This document shows positions 34,640 to 47,000 of a DNA stretch of 64,000 bases, one piece after another. The position numbers were made by a program, and so were the translations under genes. Location of the stretch: assembly GCF_030463535.1 (NCBI RefSeq), contig NC_132887.1:21718943-21782942 (forward strand), given 5' to 3'. How positions within the stretch are numbered: position 1 is the stretch's first letter; every line of letters begins with the position of its first letter. This DNA is from Salminus brasiliensis. Its lineage: Eukaryota; Chordata; Actinopteri; Characiformes; Bryconidae. The notes below the pieces were generated by a model. The model worked only from the letters and a program-made list of their open reading frames with translations. It was not told the origin of the DNA and made no database searches.

Positions 34640-35520
34640 GAGTTAGCTCCCCTCTCTGTAAATCCGCCCCTGCTCCTGGTCAGGGCTGCTGCCTCGCGCG
34701 CAGGTGCTGATGAGGAAATGAGCGCGCGCTGAAGAGTTGTGTAAAAGCCAGCAGAGCAGCAGTCAGGAAGCAGCGCGCGACACAAACACGGAAGAGCCGC
34801 ACAGAACGCGCCGCGCCGAGCTCGAGCGCCGAGCTGCAGCCTCGTCTGATTAGCGCTGCGCTGCGGGAGGCGAGGGGGCAGAGGGTGCGTGAGCGAGCGG
34901 AATCCGCGCACCACAACCCGGGACCACCCCTGTGACTCGAAAGAGAGCGCGTTTAAAGGCACGGGGTCGAAGGTTAATGAGAGAAGTTTGTGCAGAGAGT
35001 GAAAGTGGCAGGCTGCTGAGGAGGGTGGGGGGAGGTGGAGGGGGAAGGGGGGGTCAGAAGGAGTGACCTGTGGCTCGTCGCGTGAAGCAGCCAGATGCCC
35101 AAAGAGAGGCGGAGGTCTCTGAGGGAGGCCGTGGCGTGCAGGGCTTCTCCTCTCGGGGACGGCGGGGCGGGCAAAGAGCGCCACTTCTCCACCGAGCAGT
35201 CGCCCATGGAGGAGCAGGAGGAGCAGAGCCGCGACATTCCCGTGCAGAGCGGGCCTGGCAGAGGCGGCCTCGTGCCGCAGGTGACCATCACGGCGGCCAC
35301 GGACGGGCAGATGGAGCAGACTGAGCTGGACGCGGACATGGACGAGGTGAACGGACCTCTGCGCCGCAAGCTCTCCAACTCCTCCATCTCCTCCACCGGC
35401 TCCTCGGCAGGGCTGGAGGAGTCTGAGGACGACATACTCAGCGATAATGAGACCAAGAGTAAAGGGATCATCACTCTGGAGCATCTGGGAGACGCTGGAG
35501 AGGTGGGTTGTTGCACTTGT
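34640..35520 (+). promoter_or_regulatory. itpka: CpG-rich promoter, 5' UTR and first exon of itpka
   Basis: The most GC- and CpG-dense stretch of the window, including many GCGC clusters at 34690-34920, against an AT-rich surround. It ends in the itpka first exon. This is typical of a vertebrate CpG-island promoter. The transcription start itself is not identifiable; no clear TATA box was seen. Confidence 0.7.
35095..35502 (+). CDS. itpka: itpka coding exon 1
   Basis: 136 codons: basic N terminus [13 protein letters not shown], Gly/Glu-rich linker, then the conserved Ser/acidic segment ending GDAGE. Donor GTGGGT, phase 0. GC-rich and inside the CpG-dense promoter region. Confidence 0.92.
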
Positions 35521-38500
35521 AGTGGGGGTTGTTCCCCACGGCCATCGTGTTGTTCAGAGCGTCTGTGAGGACCCTCTAGATTTGAGTCAGAGAGGATGTG
35601 AGTAAGTTAAGTGTGTTTGTGAAGAGTGAGGAGCAGCAGACTGACAGGGAGTCCAAGGATCTGCGGTTTGATTTGCTTTAGGCTGCTTGAACAGCTCGAG
35701 GGCAAAATATCTTACATACAGTAAAGTGATTTTCTGGATCCAAAGAAGAGTTGAGAACTCAGAGCTGCTGAGACTGTGATTGGAGGAATTCACGCTTTGT
35801 GTGTGGTTAGAGGAGTGGATGGGGAACCTACTGAACAGTGTAAAATACTGAGAATATACAGAATAGTGAGGAGGAGAGATGGTGAGGTTTTACAGCAGTG
35901 GAAACACTGGTAACATGCATGCAGGAAAAAAGATCAGTGGGAAAATCTTAAAGTGGGAAAGTTAGAATTATATAAACGAGAGGGAACCTTTGCTACAATA
36001 ATACAAATGATGGAGAACCTTCAGAACAGTATAAAAGGAACATTTGAACATTGTAAAGACATGACAGACCGAAGGACTGTGAAAATGTGGGGAACCTTCA
36101 GAACTGTCTGACAAGATGGCAAGCTTAAAAACTGTGTGATGTGCTGGAAACCTTCAGAACAGTATAGAAAGCTGGGAAACCCTAAAGGACTTACTAAAAC
36201 ATACTGGGAACCTTCAGAACCGTGTAAAAGATGACAAGCTTAAAACCTTTGAGGTTAAAAAAGGCAAGGAACCTTCAGAACCGTGTAAAACATTAGACAA
36301 CGTAAGAACATATTGGGAAGCTTAGGTTGTAAAAATGGCAAACTAATAAACTGGCAAAAGGTGAGGAACATTCAGAACAGTGTAAAAACATTAGAAACCT
36401 TAAGGACGTATTGGGAACCTTCAGAACCGTGTAAAAGATTTAAGCAAGCTTAAAAGCTGTGTGACGTGTTGGGACGCTTCACACAAGTGTAGAAAGCTGG
36501 GAAACCTTCAGAATAGCGTACAAAGTTACTTACATGAGGAAATTTAAGTACATACTTGGAACCTTCAGAACCGTGTAAAACATTAGACAACGTAAGGACA
36601 TATTGGGAACCTTAGGGGTAAAAAATAGCAAGCTAATGACGATGGAACCTTAAAGAGTTGTGAAACCTTCAGAACAGTGTAAAAATATTAGAAATCTTAA
36701 GGATGTATTGGGAACCTTCAGAACCATGTAAAAGATGGCAAGCCTCTAAACTATGACAAAGGTGAGGAACCTTTAGAACAGTGTAAAAAGATGGCAAGCT
36801 TAAAAACTGTGACGTGTTGGAAACCTTCAGAACAGTATAGAAAGCTTGGAAACCTTTAAGAACATACTGGAAATTTAAGAACTTACTGGGAACCTTCAGA
36901 ACAGTGAAAAGATGGCAAGCTTAAAAACTGTGAGGTTAAATAAGGTGAGAAACCTTCAGAACCATGTAAAACATTAGAGAACTTGAGGACATATTGGAAA
37001 CCTTCAGAACCGTGTAAAACATTAAAGAACTTGAGGACATATTGGGAACCTTCAGAACCGTGTAAAACATTAGAAAACTTGAGGACATATTGGAAACCTT
37101 CAGAACCGTGTAAAACATTAGAGAACTTGAGGACATATTGGGAACCTTCAGAATCATGTAAAACATTAGAAAACTTGAGGACGTATTGGGAACCTTCAGA
37201 ACTGTGTAAAATATTAGAAAACTTGAGGAGATATTGGGAACCTTCAGAACCGTGTAAAACATTAGAAAACTTGAGGACATATTGGGAACCTTCAGAACCG
37301 TGTAAAACATTAGAAAACTTGAGGACATATTGGGAACCTTCAGAACCGTGTAAAATATTGAGGACATATTGGGAACCTTCAGAACCGTGTAAAATATTGA
37401 GGACATATTGGGAATCTTCAGAACCGTGTAAAATATTAGAAAACTTGAGGACATATTGGGAACCTTCAGAACCGTGTAAAACATTAGAAAACTTGAGGAC
37501 ATATTGGGAACCTTCAGAACCGTGTAAAATATTGAGGACATATTGGGAATCTTCAGAACCGTGTAAAATATTAGAAAACTTGAGGCCATATTTGGAACCT
37601 TCAGAACCGTGTAAAACATTAGAAAACTTGAGGACATATTGGAACCTTCAGAACCGTGTAAAATATTGAGGACATATTGGGAATCTTCAGAACCGTGTAA
37701 AATATTAGAAAACTTAAGGACATATTGGGAACCTTCAGAACCGTGTAAAACATTAGAAAACTTGAGGACATATTGGGAATCTTCAGAACCGTGTAAAATA
37801 TTAGAAAACTTGAGGACATATTGGGAACCTTCAGAATCATGTAGAACATTAGAAAACTTGAGGACATATTGGGAACCTTCAGAACCGTGTAAAACATTAG
37901 AAAACTTGAGGACATATTGGGAATCTTCAGAACCGTGTAAAACATTAGAAAACTTGAGGACATATTGGGAACCTTCAGAATCGTGTAGAACATTAGAAAA
38001 CTTGAGGACATATTGGGAACCTTCAGAACCATGTAAAATATTAGAACACTTGAGGCCATATTTGGAACCTTCAGAACCGTGTAAAACATTAGAAAACTTG
38101 AGGACATATTGGGAACCTTCAGAACCGTGTAAAATATTGAGGACATATTGGGAATCTTCAGAACCGTGTAAAATATTAGAAAACTTGAGGACATATTGGG
38201 AACCTTCAGAACCGTGTAAAACATTAGAGAACTTGAGGACATATTGGGAACCTTCAGAACCGTGTAAAATATTGAGGACATATTGGGGAACCTTCAGAAC
38301 CGTGTAAAACATTAGAAAACTTGTGGACATATTGGGAACCTTCAGAACCATGTAAAACATTAGAAAACTTGAGGACATATTGGGAACCTTCAGAACCGTG
38401 TAAAATATTGAGGACATATTGGGGAACCTTCAGAACCGTGTAAAACATTAGAAAACTTGAGGACATATTGGGAACCTTCAGAACCGTGTAAAATATTGAG

Positions 38501-40986
38501 GACATATTGGGAACCTTCAGAACCGTGTAAAATATTGAGGACATATTAAGAATCTTCAGAACCGTGTAAAACATTAGAAAACTTGAGGACATATTGGGAA
38601 CCTTCAGAACCGTGTAAAATATTGAGGACATATTGGGAATCTTCAGAACCATGTAAAATATTAGAAAACTTGAGGACATATTGGGAACCTTCAGAACCGT
38701 GTAAAACATTAGAAAACTTGAGGACATATTGGGAATCTTCAGAACCGTGTAAAATATTAGAAAACTTGAGGACATATTGGGAACCTTCAGAATCATGTAG
38801 AACATTAGAAAACTTGAGGACATATTGGGAACCTTCAGAACCGTGTAAAACATTAGAAAACTTGAGGACATATTGGGAACCTTCAGAACCGTGTAAAATA
38901 TTGAGGACATATTGGGAACCTTCAGAACCGTGTAAAATATTGAGGACATATTGGGAATCTTCAGAACCGTGTAAATTATTAGAAAACTTAAGGACATATT
39001 GGGAACCTTCAGAACCGTGTAAAATATTAGAACACTTGAGGACATATTGGGAACCTTCAGAACCGTGTAAAATATTAGAACACTTGAGGACATATTGGGA
39101 ACCTTCAGAATCGTGTAAAATATTAGAAAACTTGAGAACATATTGGGAACCTTCAGAATCGTGTAAACATTAGAACACTTGAGGACATATTGGGAACCTT
39201 CAGAACCGTGTAAAAGCTGGCAAGCCTCTAAACTATGACAAAGGTGAGGAACCTTTAGAACAGTGTAAAAAGCGGGGAACCTTTAGAAACCTGTTTGCAA
39301 TCGACTGACATCAGTAGTAAAAACTCCTCAGTATGGCTGGGTTCTGTTTGTCAGATAACATCCCCTCTTTCTGATCAAACAGCGCTTGTTTGCAGTTATG
39401 GGAAACACCCATAAGATATACCTGCTGTGCCCTGAATCATTTCACAGAGGGAGCCTCGTGACGCAAGAGCTTGCTCCCTAATTAGCATTACTGGCACAGA
39501 GGGACAAGGTGGAGTGACACCTGCGTAAGCACCGGAGCCCCACGAATCATATTAAACTGACACACGTTGAGCTGTTTCAGACCTGTAATTAACCAAGTAT
39601 TTAGAAACCAAACCTCTCTGTAGTTGAATATAGATCATCATCGTAATCATTATGATTTCCGAGAATTTAAGCTATTATTATCCACAGCAGTAAACCAGCC
39701 AAAACCTCAACGGAGGAGAACTGTACTTCAAGAATGTAGGAGGTTGGTGGACCCTGTTCACAGATTTGCAGCAGCATTTAATACTTCCTAATGGAAATCA
39801 TAAAATAATATTTCATTAGAAGAGTGCCCCGCTGCGCATCCTTTCATCTGCCGAGCGCCGACAGTCGTTCTGGATACAGCCACTGCGCATCGTGCGCTGT
39901 TGCTCAGTCACATCCATAGAAGGCCTGAGCTGTCGGTGTTCTTTAAACATGCGCTGCCTCTCGAAGTTCGGAAGGCTCGTCTGCACAGTGTCCATGCCAA
40001 GCCTTCGGAGAAGTTCCACGCCGCCTGCTGAATGAACGGAGTGTGTTGATCCCTTAGTCATGCTGAAACATTCCACCCATGGGAGGAAAAACAGCGAGCC
40101 GTGTTTCTTTTTTTTAAAGAGTGCTCCAGACGAATGGTAATCTCAGCGGTTTCTACAGACTGCGTAAGGAACCCCTGACAGTGCTGTGGCATATCTGCTG
40201 CAAACAAACCTTTAGCCTTGTGACATTTAAGTCAAAGCCACATCGTGCAGCAAACAACGTTTTCACTACCTCTTAAAAGGGGAACAACTTGAGGCCTGTT
40301 GAAATGTCGCTCGGCTGATAATCACAGTGATTAGAACGGCTACCCTTGATATAGTCCACACTTCATTTAGCTCTCTCTGTTGCACTAAACCTTTCTATTG
40401 TTTTAGTTGAACTTATTATATGAGGAGTCTGCAGAATCTACTGTGAACTGCCGTCTTAAAAAGGAGCTTCTTCAGGAGTTCTTCAGTACAGGCTTAAATG
40501 GTTCTTTTTTATGTTGGCAAACCTCATGTTCGTATATGGGTCTTGAAAGAACAGTAATTAGAACAGCTTCCCTTGATATGTTTCACACTCAGCTGAGTGC
40601 TCTTCATTCAGCTCTTTTCATTATATTGGACATTTAGACCCCTTGAACTATTTACATGACAGGATTATATTATTATAATATTAATATTACTATGGACCTT
40701 CAGGACAGTGTAAAAAGTTGGGAAACCTTCGAAACAATGTAAACATTGGGGAACCTTTAAAACAGTGTAAAACATTGGGGAACCTTCAGAACAAAATAAA
40801 AAGTTGGGGAACCTTCAAAACAGTGTAAAACACTGGGGAACCTTCAGAACAGTGTAAAACATTGGGGAACCTTCAAAACAGTGTAAAACACTGGGGAACC
40901 TTCAGAACAAGGTGAAAAGTTGGGAAACCTTCAGAACAGTGTAAAAAGCTTGGAAATGTTTAGAACATTGTACAAACATGGAAAAG

Positions 40987-41054
<68 letters not shown>

Positions 41055-44000
41055 CTCTTGAACTCCTTAAATAGCAAGGTTATATTATTATTATATTAAA
41101 ATTACTGCAGGGGCCTTTTTAATATGCAGGCCTTCTTTATAGGCCTCGTTTATATTGTTCTCTAAAGAATCTTTAAAAAATGGTTCTATATATCCATACA
41201 ATGATTGCTCTCTTATTAAACCCCCCTTTTTGTAAAAAGCTAAGTGTATATTACTATTGTTAATATTGTTATTGTTGTGGTACATTATAATACAATTGTT
41301 ACATCTCTTGTTTTCCTCTGAAAATGTAGCCAAATTAAGTAGCACATGCAAACAACAACACCTGTTTGTATAGTAACTGGATAATGTTTATAGTATCAAC
41401 AAGACCATATGTCAGCCTACTGTCCTGTTATTTATTACATTTACTTCTGTTAAAGAAAAAAAAGCAGTAAACATATCACCCATCCTGAAATTATGTTACA
41501 TTTCATCCTAATCGTCCACCCTTACTAGGAGTTATTCAATAAATAAAAATAATATTCTAATAAAATAAAAAAAACATCTCAAAGCTAATACCACAGTGTG
41601 GTGTTGTTTTAATATACCTGTTTTTAATATTCTTCTCCAGTTAAAAGAGAATTCTCAACATCTCAGAATGGTTCACACTAGTGGTGATAGGAATCAGCTG
41701 TCTGAAGAGATTAACGCCTCTGAAATCTCCCTCACATTGCATGATGCCCGAAGAACTGTTTTATGAGTCCTGAGATCAAAACAGAGAGGTAGATGCAGGG
41801 CATTGTAAGGCAATATAGACTAGAAATACACTGATACAAAATTGGGCTTTGAGTTGATACAGCGTGATTCAACTATGTTAGAGGTTACAAAGGAATCAAA
41901 ATCTTGCCAGACCAAGCAGTCGTGCTGAATGTATGTGCTACCGCTTAGCCTACCACATTTCTGTCACGACCCACTTTTCTACTGGTGGTTTTGGATAGCT
42001 AGTACAATGGCTATATGTGGTTTTTCTCATTGCCACTCGTGGGTCCGATCACCAACATATTTAGTAGTAATTACTTTCAGTAATAATAATAAGTAATAAC
42101 ACAAAGATGAGCTGGAATTACGCAATATCTGCTAAGATCAGCTGAAGGAAATTGACAATGGAAAGCCCCAAAAAAGTAGAAGAACTAAATACACGTGATT
42201 GTATTAAGTTATTTATTGATTAATCTAAAGGATCTCCTCATGGACACGCTGTACACATGCATCTGTTGACAAGCTGAGAGATACAGAACCTACATCTGAT
42301 GTACAAGGACTGAGGCGGCAGAGTAATATTATAGAATTTTACACAAATATCAGTCAGGTTATGTAGTTACTACAGCATTATCCAGTTTTGCAGAAGGTTT
42401 TGTGCAGCTCCACCAAAGTTCCTACTGCAGTGTAGTATAGTATTTGCTGCACTGGCAATGGCAAGGATGCCATTCTCCCTGTTTTTCCTCTCAGTTTTTT
42501 AATAAATTGATTATAATACAGTAATATATAATAATATAATACAGTTTTTTTCCTTTTTCTCCCAATTTGGTACTGCCAGTTAACCCACCCCTTCATAGCT
42601 CCACCTAGCACAAGCAGTGCTCCTAACACAAGGAGGGTATGGACTTCTTCAGTACATGCAAAGTCAGCCATCACAACATTGCCAGGCAGCTGACAGGCTC
42701 AGAGGAAAGCACTGTTTCCCCAGATCAACAGACGCCTCTGCAGCCAGTTGTGCTCTCTTGGACTCCGGCCGCTGATGGCAAACCCCCGATCCCTAGGCCA
42801 AAGTGGTAGCTCGTTAGAATTGTTACTTTATGTCTCTTTAAGACACTGTTGCGAGTGATCCACAGAACACTTTATAGGACTGTGAGCTATGGATTAAAGA
42901 GTGGGCCCACATACAGCTCTTACGCTTGACCAGTATAAAAGCGCACATTTATTTAGCAAATTTTATATTTATATAATGAAGTTTTAGCACAGTGTGCGTT
43001 TCTTCTCCTGCTCGTAAATGAGGCCGAGGTGACAGTCGTGCCAGGCTAGAATGTTTTCAGCGAGATGAGCGCTGCCGCTGGCCTCTTCAGCAGTTTCACA
43101 CTTCAGTCTCAAGGTGTGATTGGCTCACTCCATAGCCGTGTGGCGATACACTGGTCATTGAGTTGAGAGAAACACCACAGCCTGTGTGAAAGGCTGGACA
43201 TAGCACCTTCCCTGCATCTGTATGTTTACTTTCAAACATTTGCTTTACTGAAACAACAGAGATTTCTGAAGAAAGGCATTTCCTCCCAAGTGCTCGATGC
43301 AGTATTTGCCGCAGACAAACTATTTTTTGTTGTTTTATTACAATGGCGTGGCTTTTTGTTCCCCTCCCACACAAGATTTATAGCAGCTCAAGACTTGGTA
43401 ATGTTTGCTTACAGAGTCAGATACGACTGTGCAGTTCAATATTTGATTATGGGTGTGTTACACTTCTCTGCATTTACCATTGTACAATGTTCAGGTTTAA
43501 GGTTGCGTAAGCCTTGGCTTTTTTTTTGTTGTTCAGCCTTGTAGGCTGAGTAGCTCTTGTCTCCACATACAAGACTACTCTGTGGATCCTGTCCAAATCC
43601 ACCTACGACTGTGTGTTCACGAGGAGTAGACATGATCTGAGAGAAAGGTGACTGGCTACACTCAAAACAAGCAAATCAAGGGTGTCATTTGCCTTCACAA
43701 ACTGAAAGTATGTTGCAGTTTAAAGGGTGCATTTCCTAATTTTTTGTGTGTGTGTGTGTTGTATTTCTCCCCTTTTGGGTGGGGACATTTGGGTGGATCT
43801 TACAGGGCTACACTGCTGAATAAAGAAGTGGATGTATGTAAATATGCTTTTTTTGTAGCATCATAAAAGCAATCCTTTGTACCTTTTTTCCTTTTTGACG
43901 TAATCTGAATATGGCTGTTGACTTTACATTGTGTAGAAATTTCATGATGAATGGACCAATAGATGCTTCTAATGCTTCTGAATTATTTGGGGGAAACAGT

Positions 44001-47000
44001 ATTTTTACATTGTCTTCCATTTAAAGTTGAGAATGTTTTTCTTTCTTCTGGAAAGTTTTCATTTTGGATAGACAAGGTTTTTTTGTATGACAGGGATGAT
44101 ATGTTTGGTGTGGCGCAACAGATAACACCATGTGGGAGACCAGGGTTCGATTCTTGGTCTGGATGACCTTGGGAAAGACTCCTAACGCTACACTGGCCCA
44201 CCTCTGTAATATGAGCAACCATGTAAGTTGCTCTGGATAAGAGTGTCAGCTCTTAACTCCATAAATGTAGATCTGTAATAAATGGCCAGTGCAGCAAATC
44301 ATAGTATGTTATGAACATGTCCAACTTTTCACTTTTTACAACAGAAAGGGAGGAAAATGTGTCTTTCCATGACTACAGTCCTTAAATGTTGAAGTTTCTA
44401 CCCTTTTTATTCTACACATGCTATTCTATACTTAAGTCTAATACCCCTAGTATGTTCCATTTGTCCCAAACATGTCTTAGTTGACCATCTGCATCCAGGG
44501 TAAGATGATTTGATTGTTCTTCAAACTATTCCTTTAAGGATCTGCCCATTAGCTCCTATTACCAGCTAACTGTGTGCTGTTTGAGCGAACAGGTTTTCTG
44601 TGTCTTTGTTTAGGGAAAGATGCTACAGATGCAGCAGATAAAGACTGGAATGAAAAACACCGGAACGTTCCTTCCACGGTCATATCTGCTGTTTTTCCAA
44701 CCTTTTGTTCTGAAGCCTGCAACATTGAGCTACCGCTGTGTTCGCAAGGCTGTTGTAAGAAGAGCGAACAGTGCACTCAGCACTTCAGCTGCGGCCTTTT
44801 ACTCTAAACACTGATGTGTGTCGGTATGTGTGTTGAGTGTCTGTGTGGGGGTGTGTAGGAGTTTGCGTAGGAGTGTGTGCGTGTGGAAGAGAAATGGCAT
44901 TTGAATTCAGGAAGGCGATTCTCATGTCTTTTAAAGCCGCCTGCAGGGTTTGGACATTACAGAATAAAAGATTAACACCAACACGCAGGGCGCGTAAACA
45001 AGCATGGCGTCCTCGCAACAGGTTCTTGTTTGTACATGCTTGAATCCACAGCACTTCAGCCCACAGAGCTGTTAGAGTGTTGTGACAGAACACGCCCTCA
45101 AGATATCATCACTTGACATTTTAGAGCTCCAGCGAATTGTTTGATTTGCTCTTTAGCAAAATCGAACACTGGTTAATGAGTTCACACGTTGCACATACGT
45201 CTCTGACAGGCTTCAGAATCGCTCACTGGAACATCTAGGGTTTCCTGTTGAAATGTAACCAGGCTTATAAATTTACATGCCAAGGTTTTGGCCAGAATAC
45301 ATATTTTTGTTGCTTTCTGTAGTGAGCAGAAGTAAACACCATGGACAGACAACATTTCCAGCATGTTAATCCACAGTTACTTGATATGTAGTTGACTTCT
45401 GCATGTGCAAAGGTTTGGACGCTAAGTCAGTACTTAATAAAACCCTCTTGGTTTGTTTTAGCTGAGAGTGAAAGTGGAGCTAAATACATGTGTTTCATAA
45501 TTTTTGAGCCATGACGTTGAAATATCTGCCTCCCCTTAACCTCAACAGTGTCGGCAGCACAGCATTGAAGAAGAAGCTAAATTTGGGGGGGTTGGGGGGG
45601 TGGTGCTAGACCATATAAAGATTTTAGCAGCAAGGGTGACATCTGTAAATAATAGAAGGCTTCAGTTTACAAAGCTTGTTGAAAGCAATTATCATCAATA
45701 TCAGTGTAATAAGATAGCGGTAGTTGGCTGTACACAAGATTTCAGTAGGTTTGGGCACCCCCAGCCTGTAGTTTAAATAATTATTAGTGTTGTTGGACAT
45801 TTAGTTTATAATCACCAAGCTGGAGAACCTATTGTACAAGGTTCTTCTCCAAAATATACACTAAATGTTTCAAAGTTTGTGGACACCCCTTCTAATGAGT
45901 CCATTCAGCTGCTTTAGGTACCATTGCTGTCTATTGCCTGTAGAGGAGTACTGTCAACAGAATACACTCAAGCAGATGAACATGAACCTGTAAGCACTGT
46001 GCATATAGGTGTGGGCTAAAGGGATATAAAGCCCACCCCCCCAGCATAGAGCTGTGGAGCAGTGGAACTGTGTTAGCTGGAATGATGGTGGAGCTCCATC
46101 CAATACATTTGGTATGATTTGGGGAGTTAAGGATTAGGTGGGGTGCTGATCACCCAACATCCTGGCCTTACTAACGCTCTTGTTACAGAATGCACTCAAA
46201 TCCTCACAGCAAGTTTAGAAGAAAGCCTTCCCTGGACAGTAGAGATAGTTACTCCAGCAAAAGGATAATTGAAGTATAATTGTTTTTGTGCCCTTGATTG
46301 TCAGACGAAACAATGAATGAGCAGGTGTCCCAATACTTTTGTCTATATAGTTAGCTCTATATAGAACAAAAAGGTTAAAAAGTCATAGATCTGTGTTTTT
46401 TTTGTTATTATACAGACCTTAAATTGAAGAATTGAATGTTACACAATGTTACAAATATGAGCAAAATAAATGCAGTGCCATCTGTCAATCATTAAACGTC
46501 GACACAATCGTTGTCTCTTTAGTCCAGCACAGTGGATCTGAAATAAAACAGTGACCATGGGGTTGAAGTCGCTAAATCAACAAGAACACAGTGTTACAGA
46601 TTAGCAATAGCAAACAACCTGGCAGGGCATGGAAGACAACCGTGTTGAATCATGAAGAAAACCTCTTAAGCAGATCTCTGATGCAGGCATACATGTCAAA
46701 GATGGGGACTGTACCAGCATTACCTCAGAGGGCGTACTACAAGATCAAGTCTGATAAGTCTCAAGACCTGAAGAACATGGTTACAGCTTGATTAAAAGTA
46801 CAAGAAAAGGCCTGTAGAGTTCTGGGACAAAGGTTTATGGACATATGAGATGAAAATGAACCAGTAGAGTGAAAGGAATGAGGAATGTGTGAATGTGTGA
46901 AGTGTCTATTGGCTGCAGCCTTTAGGTAGCCATTGACTGCAAAGGATTTGCATCTTAGGACTTAACCTGATCATTTTATTCAGTAGTATAAACATTATTT

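Noticed and set aside
36936-39173. Open frames up to 493 codons inside itpka intron 1
   Set aside because: Pure 48/39-bp repeat, open on both strands, intronic to a clearly spliced gene.
39816-40076. Minus-strand frame of 86 codons in itpka intron 1
   Set aside because: No family resemblance, no flanking splice sites, and stops on both sides.
44108-44190. tRNA gene
   Set aside because: Box A and B are present, but the rest does not fold into a tRNA and is followed by a fish SINE tail.
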